64,000 nucleotides of DNA from JBGPLJ01 sp963826145 (GCA_963826145.1 CAWGVW010000002.1:1687111-1751110); one strand, 5' to 3'. Counted from the first letter of the stretch, positions 28,992 to 38,613 are shown. Numbers and translations: made by a program. The notes: generated by a model from the sequence alone, not told the origin.

Positions 28992-29972
28992 TTACCCCTC
29001 GTCGGCTGCGGCGGCCGTTGGGTGGCTCGAACCATGTCCCTGTGAAGCGATGACTTCACAGCCGAGACTGATCCCGAATAGCGCCGCTCCTGCAAACGCT
29101 GGAGCAAGATGGATGGAATTCACGTACCCTTCCGCATAGTGCGTCCCGATCGCGCACCCGAACCCGGCGATGCCGGCGATGGCCATCGCTTCGTGAAATG
29201 CGCGCCTCGGGCGCGAGTAGACCGCACACACCATCACCAGGATCCCGATGGTGGCGAGGCCACCGCCAAAACCGGCTCGGTCGTGGGCGATGAGCGGAAT
29301 GAGGCGGGGATTGACGTCGTCGAGCATCTCCCGGGTGATCCCCATGAAGCCGAGATCTTCGGCGACGAAGACCTCGGTCGTGCCGAGATAGAGAATCACG
29401 AGTCCGGCGAGCGCGATACCGAGACCTGTGGCCAGCAGTCCCCATCGGCCGAGCCGCAAGGGCCAGCGACCAGCCTTCATTTCCTCGCTTCGGATCCAGG
29501 GACTGACCGGGGCTGTGGCCAACCGGCGGGAGTACAGCAATCCTATGGCGAAGGTCGGCAACAACGCCACGGTCGCGGTGGCATGCCAGATGTCCAGATA
29601 ACCGTAACCAAGGTAGGCCAGAAAGCTTGCGAACCCCAGGGTGCCGCTCGCGACGAAGGCCCACCAGGCCCACGCCGCGCCCTCCCGCAACGGAAAGGCC
29701 GCGAGCCAGAAGTACAGCGTCGCGATGGCGATGAGCGTGCCCCCAAACGCGACCCGGTCGTGAAACATGAACCGCACGACCCGGCAGTCTGCGACGCGGC
29801 ACAATTCGGACGCCGACATCCCCAGGTAACTCACGTCATGGGGGAGAAACTCTCGTCGGGACGACACGAAGATCGCGAACGCTCCCGAGATGAACAGCGC
29901 AACGGCGGTCAACGATAGCGCCGGTCGTCCGTCTCCGATCAGTTCGCGAAGCAGGCCTCGATCGTCAGCCAT
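28992..29972 (-). CDS. polytopic membrane protein with internal duplication, unknown function
   Basis: 326 residues, about eight helices. It appears to contain two related halves: the loop FMGITREMLDDVNPRLIPLI, then AHDRAGFGGGLATIG, in the second half mirrors SYLGMSASELCRVADCRVVR, then FMFHDRVAFGGTLIAIA, in the first. Each has a His-Asp-Arg-x3-Gly-Gly motif at the membrane edge after an acidic loop. No family was recognised by eye. It follows parE by 21 bp on the same strand and may be read through from it. Intact. Confidence 0.65.
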   Translation of the reverse strand: MADDRGLLRELIGDGRPALSLTAVALFISGAFAIFVSSRREFLPHDVSYLGMSASELCRVADCRVVRFMFHDRVAFGGTLIAIATLYFWLAAFPLREGAAWAWWAFVASGTLGFASFLAYLGYGYLDIWHATATVALLPTFAIGLLYSRRLATAPVSPWIRSEEMKAGRWPLRLGRWGLLATGLGIALAGLVILYLGTTEVFVAEDLGFMGITREMLDDVNPRLIPLIAHDRAGFGGGLATIGILVMVCAVYSRPRRAFHEAMAIAGIAGFGCAIGTHYAEGYVNSIHLAPAFAGAALFGISLGCEVIASQGHGSSHPTAAAADEG

Positions 29973-29993
29973 TCATGGACTCATGCGGCGTCC

Positions 29994-31910
29994 TCAGACG
30001 TCGAGTTCTTCGGCTTCCTCAGCTCTTTCCATGATGAAGCGGAACCTGGCCGACGGGTCCTTGCCCATCAGCTCGTTGATGACCCGATCGGTCACGATCT
30101 GATCCGAGATCTCGACGCGCAACAGCCGTCGGGTCCTGGGGTTGAGGGTCGTCTCCCACAGGACCTTCGGCATCATCTCGCCCAGGCCCTTGAAGCGCGT
30201 GATCTCTGGCTTGCCGCGGCCGTTCCCGTGCAGCTTCAGGATCCGATCGCGGTGCGCATCGTCTAGCGCCCAGAACGTCTCCTTGCCGACATCGATGCGG
30301 TAGAGCGGCGGCTGCGCCAGGAAGACGTGACCGCCGGTGATGAGGCCCGGCATGTGCCGGTAGATGAACGTCAGAAGGAGCGTCGCGATGTGGTGCCCGT
30401 CCGAGTCGGCATCGGCGAGGATGATGATCCGGCCGTAGCGCAGGCGTGAGATGTCGAAGTTCTTCCCCAGGCCGCTGCCGAGCGCGGTGACGAGATCGGT
30501 CAACTCCTTGTTCTCGAGTACCTTCGCGAGCGAGGCGCTCTCGGTGTTCAGCACCTTCCCGCGCAGCGGCAGGATGGCCTGGCGCGCGCGGTCGCGGCCC
30601 TGCTTGGCCGACCCGCCGGCTGAGTCACCCTCGACGATGAAGATCTCGCTGTCGTCGCGGTCAGAGGAACTGCAGTCGCTGAGTTTCCCCGGAAGCGTCA
30701 GACGGCTCGAGGTCGCCGACTTGCGCACGACCTCCTGCTGCGCGGCGCGGCTCGCCTCGCGCGCGCGCGCCGAGAGGATGACCCGCGCGATGATCGACTC
30801 GGCGACGCTGATGTTCGTGTTCAGCCAGTGTTCGAGCGCCGGCCGCACCTGCGAATCGACCGCCGACATGACTTCCGGGTTGTTGAGGCGATCCTTCGTC
30901 TGCCCCTGAAACTGCGGCTCCTGCACGAACACGCTGAGCACGACAACCATGCCCTCGCGAATGTCTTCCGCGGTCAGCGTGACGCCCTTCGGCGACAGGT
31001 TGTGCGTCTCGATGAAGTTCCGCACGGCTTTGCCGAGGCCGGCGCGGAACCCGTTCTCGTGCGTCCCACCAGATCCCGTCGGGATGCCGTTGACGTAACT
31101 CCGCACGTGCTCGTCGGTCGACTGCGTCCACTGCAGGGCCAAATCGAGCCGAAGGCCGCTCTCGTCGCTTTCCTTCGCGATGGCGAACGGAGCTTCGTGC
31201 ACCGGAACCGCCGACCGCTCGGTCAGAATCTTCTTCAGATAGTCGGTGAGACCCTCGGAGTGCTGGAACACGTCCTTGGCGCCAGTCGCCTCGTTCTCGA
31301 AGGCAATCTTCACGCCCTTGTGCAGGTAGCTCGAGACCTCCAGCCGCTGGCGGATGAGATCGGGGTCAAAATCCACCTTCGGAAAGATGGTCGTGTCCGG
31401 GCGAAAGAACACCGACGTCCCTGTGCCCCGGGCCGGCCCCACTTTCTTCAGGGCACCGACCATCGCGCCCTGCTTGAAGCGCATCTCCCACTGCGCGCCG
31501 TCGCGCCGGACCGTCGCCACCAGCTCCTTCGACAGGGCGTTGACCACGCTGGCGCCGACGCCGTGGAGGCCGCCGGCCGTCTTGTAGTTGCCGGCCTCGA
31601 ACTTGCCGCCGGCATGGAGGGTCGAGAAGATCACCTCGAGCGCGCTCTTCTTCGTCTTGGCATGTTTATCGACCGGGATGCCGCGGCCGTCGTCGGCAAT
31701 CGTGATGGACGTGCCGTCCTCGTGCAGCGTGACGGCGATGTTCGAGGCATAGCCGTTCATCGCCTCGTCGATCGAATTGTCGAGGATTTCCCAGACGAGA
31801 TGATGCAACCCGCTGCTGCTGACGCCTCCGATGTACATGCCCGGACGCTTGCGAACGGGCTCGAGACCTTCGAGAACGGTGATGTCTTTGGCTGTGTAAG
31901 TGGTCGCCAT
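29994..31910 (-). CDS. parE: type IIA topoisomerase B subunit (ParE/GyrB)
   Basis: 638 residues, intact. A GHKL ATPase domain (EILDNSIDEAMNGYASNIAV, DDGRGIPVD, GGLHGVGASVVNALS) is followed by the transducer, then the TOPRIM domain with FIVEGDSAGGSAKQGRDR, PLRGKVLN and ILADADSDGHHI (metal-binding acidic residues), and the C-terminal RFKGLGEM tail. It makes ATP-driven strand passage with an A subunit, encoded 10 kb away on the same strand (41745-44128). I prefer ParE because it is short and unlinked to recF/dnaN, but a GyrB assignment cannot be excluded from sequence alone. Confidence 0.9.
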   Translation of the reverse strand: MATTYTAKDITVLEGLEPVRKRPGMYIGGVSSSGLHHLVWEILDNSIDEAMNGYASNIAVTLHEDGTSITIADDGRGIPVDKHAKTKKSALEVIFSTLHAGGKFEAGNYKTAGGLHGVGASVVNALSKELVATVRRDGAQWEMRFKQGAMVGALKKVGPARGTGTSVFFRPDTTIFPKVDFDPDLIRQRLEVSSYLHKGVKIAFENEATGAKDVFQHSEGLTDYLKKILTERSAVPVHEAPFAIAKESDESGLRLDLALQWTQSTDEHVRSYVNGIPTGSGGTHENGFRAGLGKAVRNFIETHNLSPKGVTLTAEDIREGMVVVLSVFVQEPQFQGQTKDRLNNPEVMSAVDSQVRPALEHWLNTNISVAESIIARVILSARAREASRAAQQEVVRKSATSSRLTLPGKLSDCSSSDRDDSEIFIVEGDSAGGSAKQGRDRARQAILPLRGKVLNTESASLAKVLENKELTDLVTALGSGLGKNFDISRLRYGRIIILADADSDGHHIATLLLTFIYRHMPGLITGGHVFLAQPPLYRIDVGKETFWALDDAHRDRILKLHGNGRGKPEITRFKGLGEMMPKVLWETTLNPRTRRLLRVEISDQIVTDRVINELMGKDPSARFRFIMERAEEAEELDV

Positions 31911-32028
31911 TAAGGGTTCAACTGGTTGTCTAGCAGGATGTTAGCATGGCGCCAGGAGAGCTCGAGGAGCTTGGCGAACGGGACGCTGGTTGTGGCCGGA
32001 CGGATGCAAGCCGCATACAATACGACCT

Positions 32029-32859
32029 ATGGGACGAAGCCGCTGGCGGAATCGGGTTGCCGTGGCCGTACTGCTCGTCGCGGTCTGTGCGGCGGCGGTG
32101 AGCGCGCAGCGGCGCGGCCGCGGCCGCTTCTTCGAGCGTATCAAGAGTCCCACGGCGGACACGTTTCAGGGCTCGTTCAACTTCTGTCGCGTGATGTTCT
32201 CCCAAGGCTACGAGGGCAGGGGCGGGAACTGGATGGTCGACTATCCACGCGCGGACGTCAATCTTTCGATCCGACTCTCGGAGCTCACCAAGACGCGCGT
32301 CAGCACCGACGCATCAGGCGAGCCGGACCACATCGTCATCTCGCTGACGGACCCGGAACTCTTCGAGTGTCCGTTCGTGATGATGACCGAAGTCGGCAAC
32401 GCCTTTATCAGCCCGGAAGAGGCCGTGAAGCTGCGCGAGTATCTGCAAAAAGGCGGCTTCCTGTGGGCCGACGACTTCTGGGGCTCGGACGCGTGGGAGA
32501 ACTGGGTGCACGAACTCGGCAAAGTACTGCCGGCGAACGAATACAAGGTTTTTGAACTTCCGAAGGACCATCCGCTCTTCCGGCAGCAGTTTCAGATCGC
32601 GAAGGTCCCCCAGATCGCGTCGATCAACTTCTGGATGGGGAGCGGCGGCGACACGTCGGAGCGCTACGAGGACAGCGCCGTGGCGCGCGCGATGGGGGTC
32701 GCCGATGCCCAGGGGCGCCTGATGGTGCTCATGACGCACAACACGGATTTCGGCGATTCGTGGGAGCGCGAAGCGGACGACCCGAACTACTTCTATCGCT
32801 TCTCGGTTGACGGCTACGCCTTCGGTATCAACTCCGTCCTCTACGCACTGTCGCACTGA
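32029..32859 (+). CDS. DUF4159 domain protein, exported
   Basis: 276 residues from the ATG at 32029 (MGRSRWRNRVAVAVLLVAVC signal peptide ending AAVSAQ). The mature part fits DUF4159 (PF13709): SFNFCRVMFSQGYEGRGGNW, VNLSIRLSELTKT, a class-I-amidotransferase-like alpha/beta fold with LREYLQKGGFLWADDFWG, and MTHNTDFGDSWEREADDPNY near the end. Members occur beside MoxR/VWA/DUF58 clusters; here the nearest VWA gene is 4 kb away and the neighbours are parE (divergent) and dinB-like. Function unknown; periplasmic. Confidence 0.85.
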   Translation: MGRSRWRNRVAVAVLLVAVCAAAVSAQRRGRGRFFERIKSPTADTFQGSFNFCRVMFSQGYEGRGGNWMVDYPRADVNLSIRLSELTKTRVSTDASGEPDHIVISLTDPELFECPFVMMTEVGNAFISPEEAVKLREYLQKGGFLWADDFWGSDAWENWVHELGKVLPANEYKVFELPKDHPLFRQQFQIAKVPQIASINFWMGSGGDTSERYEDSAVARAMGVADAQGRLMVLMTHNTDFGDSWEREADDPNYFYRFSVDGYAFGINSVLYALSH

Positions 32860-32890
32860 CGCGCCTTCGACTCACCGTTCCCAAACGGCC

Positions 32891-33370
32891 ATGAACGAGA
32901 TCGCCCGTATCGTCGACCAACTCGAGCGCGAGCACGACGGCGACCCGTGGCACGGCTCGCCGCTCGGGGCGATCCTCGAGGGGATAGACGCCGCCGGCGC
33001 CGCCGCAAGGCCGATTCCGAACGCGCACTCGATCTGGGAGCTCGTGCTCCACATGACGGGATGGAAGAACGAAACGGCGCGGCGACTGGCAGGAGCGGTC
33101 GCGTGCATGCCGGTCGAAGGCGACTGGCCGGATATTGGCGAGCCGACCGAGGTGAGATGGCGAGAGGCGATCGCGCGCCTCGAGTCCGCGCACCAGGCGC
33201 TCATCGCTGCTGTGAAGGCGCTGCCTGAGGCCAAGCTCTACGAACCCACCAACGACACGCGGAGCGGTCCGCTCGGCACCGGCGTCCCGTACTACGTCCT
33301 CCTCCACGGCATCGTCCAGCACGACGCCTACCACGCCGGGCAGATCTCGCTGCTGAAGAAGGCCGTCTAA
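32891..33370 (+). CDS. DinB-family protein
   Basis: 159 residues, a four-helix DinB/YfiT-like metal-binding fold. The three-histidine pattern is visible: His in NAHSIWELVLHMTGWKNE, and the pair in GIVQHDAYHAGQISLLKKAV. DinB-like enzymes include thiol-dependent S-transferases, but most are unassigned. It starts 31 bp after the DUF4159 gene on the same strand, probably one transcript. Another DinB-superfamily gene (DUF1572) is at 41227-41728. Confidence 0.85.
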   Translation: MNEIARIVDQLEREHDGDPWHGSPLGAILEGIDAAGAAARPIPNAHSIWELVLHMTGWKNETARRLAGAVACMPVEGDWPDIGEPTEVRWREAIARLESAHQALIAAVKALPEAKLYEPTNDTRSGPLGTGVPYYVLLHGIVQHDAYHAGQISLLKKAV

Positions 33371-33382
33371 CCTTCTGCGTCG

Positions 33383-33718
33383 CTACCGAACGCCTTTTGC
33401 GAACATCGAAAGGCCGGTTGCGTCACCCTGCACCCACTCAATCGGCGCCTCGGAAACGGTGCGCATATGCTGCTTCGCGACCTGCAACATGCCGTCCGAG
33501 AGATCGACGGCAACCACCCGTCCCCGCGGCCCCACCACTCGCGCTGCTGCCACAGCAGCGAAGCCGGTGCCTGTGCCAGCATCGAGAACGGTCGAGCCCG
33601 GCCTGATGCTGCCGAAGTCAACCAGGCGCTCGGCGGATACACGGTGCCAGTCGTTTCCGTTGTACTGAGGAGCCCGTGCGTCGAACGAAGCCGCGATGTC
33701 CGAGGAAGTCGTCGCCAT
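33383..33718 (-). pseudogene. truncated class I SAM methyltransferase
   Basis: 111 codons starting MATTSSDIAASFDARAPQYN. The SAM-binding motif VLDAGTGTGFAAVAAARVVG and acidic loop VVAVDLSDGML are present, then WVQGDATGLSMFAKGVR and a stop. About half of the usual 200-250 residues, including the post-motif-IV region, is missing. It is either a 3' deletion remnant or a frameshifted gene whose end was lost next to the convergent dinB-like gene. Confidence 0.6.
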
Positions 33719-33726
33719 CGAAGCCC

Positions 33727-34308
33727 TCAGTTGGTTCGTACAGCAATCATCAGTCCTGACGCCCACGACAGCTTCACGGTCACGAACCCGGATCGACGCT
33801 CGATGGCGTCGATGAGCGCCGGGACCTTCGCGGCGTGTCCCTCTGGCCAGTTGGCCTGCGGCAGCAGATCGTCGATGAAGTAGATCCCGCCGACACGCAG
33901 AAGCGCCAGCGCCTCGTCCAGATGCGTGAACTTTCCCGGCCAGGCATCCGCATAGATCACATCGTAGCGATCCCGCGGTGAGCGGCTGATGAAGTCGGCG
34001 CCATCCAGCACGTGAAACGTGACCCGGGGATCCTTCCCGAGGTGCGTACGCGCGATGGCGACGACCGTTGGATCCGTGTCGATGGTATCGAGGTGGGACG
34101 CCGCGTCCATGCCAGACAGAAGCCACGCGGTGCCAAGGCCAGTTCCGGTTCCGAGCTCGAGGAGGCGCCCGCCGGGCTTCGAGGCCGCAAGCGCCGCCAG
34201 CAGCGCACCCGTCTTCGGCTCGGACGCCATCGTGAACCCATGCGCGGCCGTGTCGGCGAGGATGGCCTCGAGCGCGGCTGGTGAACGTCTGAATCCGCTC
34301 TCGTTCAC
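33727..34308 (-). CDS. SAM-dependent O-methyltransferase-like protein
   Basis: 193 residues. Motif I is RLLELGTGTGLGTAWLLSGM, followed by DTIDTDPTVVAIARTHLG (acidic SAM contact), the YDVIYADAWPGKF metal/acceptor region and LLRVGGIYFIDDLLPQANWP. The layout is that of small caffeoyl-CoA-O-methyltransferase-like enzymes (Methyltransf_24/3). The acceptor is unknown. It lies 45 bp after sucB on the same strand, so read-through from the sucAB transcript is possible. Intact. Confidence 0.8.
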   Translation of the reverse strand: MNESGFRRSPAALEAILADTAAHGFTMASEPKTGALLAALAASKPGGRLLELGTGTGLGTAWLLSGMDAASHLDTIDTDPTVVAIARTHLGKDPRVTFHVLDGADFISRSPRDRYDVIYADAWPGKFTHLDEALALLRVGGIYFIDDLLPQANWPEGHAAKVPALIDAIERRSGFVTVKLSWASGLMIAVRTN

Positions 34309-34353
34309 CGAATGGCCTCAGAACCACAAAGAATTCTTGTCGGAACGGTCTTC

Positions 34354-35605
34354 TCAGTCGAGCAGCAGCGCGCCCGGATCTTCGACGAGCTCCTTGACGC
34401 GAACCAGGAAGCGCACGGCTTCGGCGCCGTCGACGATGCGGTGGTCGTAGGTGAGGGCGACGTACATCATCGGGCGTACGACGACCTGGCCGTTGACGGC
34501 CATGGGGCGGTCCTGGATCTTGTGCAGGCCGAGGATGCCGACCTGCGGAGGATTGAGAATTGGCGTGCTGAGCAATGACCCGAAGACGCCGCCATTGGTG
34601 ATCGTGAACGTGCCGCCCTTGAGATCTGCGAGCGACAGCGTGCCATCCTCGGCGCGCTTGGCGAACTCGCGGATGCCCTTCTCGATCTCCGCGAAGCCGA
34701 GCCGATCGGCGTCGCGCAGCACGGGCACGACCAGCCCTTCGGCCGCGCCGACGGCGACGCCGATGTCGTAGTAGTGCTTCAGCACCATCTCGTCGCCCTG
34801 GATCTCGGCGTTGATGCGCGGGAAGCCGCGCAGCGCCCCGATCGACGCCTTGACGAAGAACGACGCGATCCCGAGTCCGACGCCGTGACGATCCTTGAAG
34901 GCCTGCTTGTGACGCTCGCGCAGCGCCATCACGGCGGTCATGTCCACCTCGTTGAAGGTGGTGAGCATCGCCGCGGTGCTCTGCGCCTCGACCAGCCGCC
35001 GGGCGATCGTGGCGCGGCGCTTCGACATGCGCACCCGTTCCTCGGTGCGATCGCCTTCTGGATGCCGGCGATCCTCGGCCACTGGCGGAACGGGCTTCGC
35101 CTTCGCCGGAGACGCCGATGCCGGCGGTGTCGCCGCGGCGGTCGCTGCCTGCTCGACATCACGCCGCATCACGCGGCCGCCGTCACCGCTCCCGCGCACG
35201 CTAGCCAGATCGACGGCGTTGGCCTCGGCGGCTTTCTTCGCCGTCGGGGTCGCGCGCGGCGTGCGTGCGTCATCGTCTTCTTGTGGCGTCCTTCTCGGCC
35301 GCCGCGGCTGGTGGTGCCGGCGACGGCGTCGCGGCCCCCTCCCCGCCCTGAGCCTGTCGAAGGGTCGCGGATTCGTCCAGAATCCCCAGGACCTCGCCGA
35401 CCTTCACGTCCTCGCCGGCCTGGCGGTCGATGCGGCTCAGCACGCCCGCGTGCTGGGCGCTGACCTCGACGTCGATCTTGTCGGTCTCGAGCTCGACGAG
35501 CGGATCGCCGGCGGCGACGGCGTCGCCTTCCTTGCGCAGCCACTTGGCCACGCGCGCGTCCACGATGGACTCACCGACTTCGGGCACGAGGATATTTGAC
35601 GCCAT
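34354..35605 (-). CDS. sucB: 2-oxoglutarate dehydrogenase E2, dihydrolipoamide succinyltransferase
   Basis: The N-terminal lipoyl domain MASNILVPEVGESIVDARVA carries the lipoylated Lys43 in ELETDKIDVEV. A Pro/Ala linker and the E3/E1-binding segment RTPRATPTAKKAAEANAVDL follow, then the catalytic domain ending ALTYDHRIVDGAEAVRFLVR (catalytic His and Asp). A frameshift near 35285, in the linker, splits the lipoyl domain from the rest. The protein transfers succinyl from E1 to CoA in the TCA cycle. The start is 14 bp after the sucA stop, so sucAB is an operon; no lpd gene follows. The linker also carries an invading repeat (35346-35364). Confidence 0.93.
35346..35364. repeat. CCCTGAGCCTGTCGAAGGG repeat inside sucB
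   Basis: This semi-palindromic 19-mer lies in the linker coding region and is read as TLRQAQG. From memory, the same word occurs scattered in many environmental bacterial genomes, including within reading frames. Only one copy is seen in this window. Confidence 0.6.
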
Positions 35606-35619
35606 ATGGGGCTGCTGAC

Positions 35620-38427
35620 TTAGCGAGGCTGAATGGCCGGGACGTCGGCCACGGCGCGCGCGCGCGCCACGGGCTTGCCGGCGAAGGCCTGAGCGACCAG
35701 CATCTGCTGGTGATGCGCGTGGCGGGCGGCCGACCCTTCGGCCGGACTCGCGCTGCGCGGTCGCGCGACGCGCCGAACCGTGCGACCGCCCGAGACTTCC
35801 TGCAGGTGCGTCCGCATGAACTCCCACGCCCCCATGTTCTCCGGCTCTTCCTGCACCCACAGAACTTCGCCGGCCTCGGGGAAGGCGTCGATCGCCGCCC
35901 GCAGGTCGCGCATCGGCACGGGGTACAGCTGCTCGAGCCGGCAGATAGCGATGTCGGGCCGCGTCGCGCGTTGCTCGGCGGCCATCAGGTCGACGTAGAC
36001 TTTCCCGCTGCAGACGATGACGCGACGAATCTCGGCGGCGCGGGACTCGGCCTCGTGGTCCTGGATGACCATTCGGAAGCGGCCTTCGGCGAGCTCGCGC
36101 GGCGCCGAGGCGACCATGGCGTGACGCAGCAGGCTCTTCGGCGTCAGGACGACGAGCGGCAGCGGGTCGACGAGGAGGAGCGCCGCCTGACGCCGCAGCA
36201 GGTGGAAGTACTGGGCCGCGGTCGTGCAGTTGGCCACGCGCATGTTGATGTCGGCGGCGAGCTGCAGGAAGCGCTCGGGACGCGCGCTCGCGTGGTCGGG
36301 CCCCTGGCCTTCGTGCGCGTGCGGCAGCAAGAGGACGAGCGACGGCCGTTGTCCCCACTTGCCGCGCGCCGACACCAGGAACTCGTCGATGACGACCTGC
36401 GCGCCGTTGATGAAGTCGCCGTACTGCGCCTCCCAGATCACCAGGCGCGAGGGCTCCTGCACGTTGTAACCGTACTCGAACCCGAGGACCGCGTTCTCGG
36501 TCAGCGCACTGTTGTGGATTTCGAAGGCCGCGCGCGCCTGCGGCAGCGACTGCAGCGGCACGTGCGCACGCCCGGTCGTGACGTCGTGCAGCACAGCATG
36601 GCGATGGCTGAACGTCCCGCGCTCGACATCTTCACCGGTCAGCCGGATGCTGACGCCGTCGCTCAGAATCGACGCCAGCGCCAGCTCTTCGGCCGTCGCC
36701 CAGTCGACCGTCCGTTCATCAACGGCCTCGAGCGTGTGCACCCGCTTCTCGCGGCTCCGTTCGAGCTTCTTGTGCGGCGTGAAATCTGACGGCAGCGCCA
36801 GGAGCGACGCGTTCAACTCGCGCAGGCGCTCGAGCGAGACGGTCGTGTTCGCCTTCGCCGCCGCTCCGGGCGGCGGCGCTTCGGGCTCCGGCTCGACGAG
36901 ATCCTGCTCGGGCCGCAGGCCGTCGTACGCCGCCTGCATCTCGGCCGAACGCGCCTGGAAGATCGCGTCCGCCTTGTCGCTCGTGACGACACCACGCGTG
37001 ACCAGACTGCTCGCCCAGACCTCGCGCACCGTCGGGTGCCAGGCGATCTTCTGGTACATCAGCGGCTGCGTGAACGCCGGCTCGTCGCCCTCGTTGTGCC
37101 CGTAGCGCCGGTAGCCGATGAGGTCGATGAGGAAGTCGCGCTGGAACCGCTCGCGGTAGGCGAACGCCAGCCGCGCCGCCTCGACGCACGCCTCGGGGTC
37201 GTCGGCGTTGACATGCACGATCGGAATCTTGAACCCGCGCGCGAGGCCGCTCGCATACGACGTGCTGTAGAGGTCTTCCGGACCGGTCGTGAACCCCAGC
37301 TGATTGTTGACGATGATGTGGATGGTGCCGCCGGTCGCGTAACCAGGCAGCCGGCTCAGGTTGAGGGTCTCGGCGACCACGCCCTGACCGGGGAACGCGG
37401 CGTCACCGTGAATCAGAATCGGCACGCTGCGCCCCGGATCGAACTTCGGTGCGCCGGCCATGTCCACGCTCGTGCCCGCCGCGCGCGCCATGCCCTCGAC
37501 GATCGGATCGACAGCCTCGAGGTGGCTCGGGTTGGGCGGCATCGACACCACGAGATCCATCGCCGCCCCGCCCCTGATCGCGCGGTGCGCGCCGGCGTGA
37601 TACTTGACGTCGCCCGTCCAGGCCATGTCCTCGCGGAAGTTCCGCGACACCGGGTCCTTGAACTCGGCCAGGATCTGCGCATACGGCTTGTTGAGCACGT
37701 GCGCCATCACGTTCAAGCGCCCACGGTGCGCCATGCCGATGAGGATGTGGCGGATGCCGGCCTCGCCCGACTCGGCAATCACTTCGTCGAGGACCGGCAC
37801 GAGCATGTCGAGCCCCTCGATCGAGAAGCGCGTCTTGCCCGGAAATGTGCGCTGCAGAAAGCGCTCGAACGCTTCGACCTCCGACAGGCGGTCGAGCAAC
37901 TTCACCGGATCGATCGGGTCGGCTGGGGCGCGAAAGCGCCCGCGCTCGGCCGCCTCCCGCAGCCATTCGCGCTCGTCGGGCACGAACACATGCGCGTAGT
38001 CGTAGCCGGTCGTCGAGCAATAGATGCGGCGGAGCGACTCGATCGCGTCGTAGGCAGTCGTGACGCCGTCGAGCGGACCGGCAACGAGGTTCGCCGGAAT
38101 GGTCCTGAGGTCCTCGTCGGTGACGCCGTGAGTGGCGGCGAGGAGCGACGGATCACCAACCGGTGGACGCGTGCCGAGCGGGTCGAGTCGAGCCGCGAGA
38201 TGCCCGTAGCGCCGAATCGACTCGGTGAGGTTGACCGCTCCGACAACTTTCTCGAGCGGGATGACGCCGGCCGCACCAGCCGGTGACTCCTCGAGCGCCG
38301 GCGGCGTCCAGCGCTCGAACAGCGCGCGCGTCTCATCGTCTACAGACGATGGATTCTCGCGGTACTTCTCGTACAGCTCGAGAACATAGCCGCGATTGAG
38401 CCCGCTGAACTCCTGCCAACCAGACAT
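35620..38427 (-). CDS. sucA: 2-oxoglutarate dehydrogenase E1 component
   Basis: 935 residues, full length, intact. Thiamine-diphosphate decarboxylase of the TCA cycle that oxidatively decarboxylates 2-oxoglutarate and succinylates the E2 lipoyl group. Landmarks: N-terminal E2-binding GYVLELYEKYRENPSSVDDE, GMAHRGRLNVMAHVLNKP (substrate His), HGDAAFPGQGVVAETLNLS (TPP/Mg site), IGYRRYGHNEGDEPAFTQP, QYGDFINGAQVVIDEF and LPHAHEGQGPDHASARPERF. The start MSGWQEFSGLNRGYV at 38427 is preferred; the frame is open further upstream only through a short tandem repeat. First gene of sucAB. Confidence 0.96.
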   Translation of the reverse strand: MSGWQEFSGLNRGYVLELYEKYRENPSSVDDETRALFERWTPPALEESPAGAAGVIPLEKVVGAVNLTESIRRYGHLAARLDPLGTRPPVGDPSLLAATHGVTDEDLRTIPANLVAGPLDGVTTAYDAIESLRRIYCSTTGYDYAHVFVPDEREWLREAAERGRFRAPADPIDPVKLLDRLSEVEAFERFLQRTFPGKTRFSIEGLDMLVPVLDEVIAESGEAGIRHILIGMAHRGRLNVMAHVLNKPYAQILAEFKDPVSRNFREDMAWTGDVKYHAGAHRAIRGGAAMDLVVSMPPNPSHLEAVDPIVEGMARAAGTSVDMAGAPKFDPGRSVPILIHGDAAFPGQGVVAETLNLSRLPGYATGGTIHIIVNNQLGFTTGPEDLYSTSYASGLARGFKIPIVHVNADDPEACVEAARLAFAYRERFQRDFLIDLIGYRRYGHNEGDEPAFTQPLMYQKIAWHPTVREVWASSLVTRGVVTSDKADAIFQARSAEMQAAYDGLRPEQDLVEPEPEAPPPGAAAKANTTVSLERLRELNASLLALPSDFTPHKKLERSREKRVHTLEAVDERTVDWATAEELALASILSDGVSIRLTGEDVERGTFSHRHAVLHDVTTGRAHVPLQSLPQARAAFEIHNSALTENAVLGFEYGYNVQEPSRLVIWEAQYGDFINGAQVVIDEFLVSARGKWGQRPSLVLLLPHAHEGQGPDHASARPERFLQLAADINMRVANCTTAAQYFHLLRRQAALLLVDPLPLVVLTPKSLLRHAMVASAPRELAEGRFRMVIQDHEAESRAAEIRRVIVCSGKVYVDLMAAEQRATRPDIAICRLEQLYPVPMRDLRAAIDAFPEAGEVLWVQEEPENMGAWEFMRTHLQEVSGGRTVRRVARPRSASPAEGSAARHAHHQQMLVAQAFAGKPVARARAVADVPAIQPR

Positions 38428-38463
38428 GATCTTATTGATTTTAACCGATATTCGCTCTGGGTT

Positions 38464-38613
38464 CGGGGCTCGGCGTTCGGCGTTCGGCGCTCGAGGTTCG
38501 GGTTCTGGGTTTGATTCACGGTTCGGGTCCAACGTGGGTCTGCGCAGGGCTGGGCAATGGTAACGATTCCTGTGAACGTCACCCGAACGCCGAACGCCGA
38601 GCGCCGAACCCCG
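38464..38613. repeat. tandem heptads (TTCGGCG) forming inverted arms
   Basis: Left array 38464-38502 and right array 38582-38613 consist of 7-nt units TTCGGCG/CTCGGCG and CGAACGC/CGAGCGC. They are reverse complements of each other across about 79 nt of non-repeated sequence. The right arm touches the stop codon of the ADOP permease gene; the left arm lies just upstream of sucA. A related array sits in the 5' end of the formate dehydrogenase gene (51333-51372). Confidence 0.85.

Noticed and set aside
33383..34327. A single fused methyltransferase
   Set aside because: The 33727-34308 gene is complete in another frame; the 33383-33718 piece has its own start and SAM motif, so they are two separate genes.
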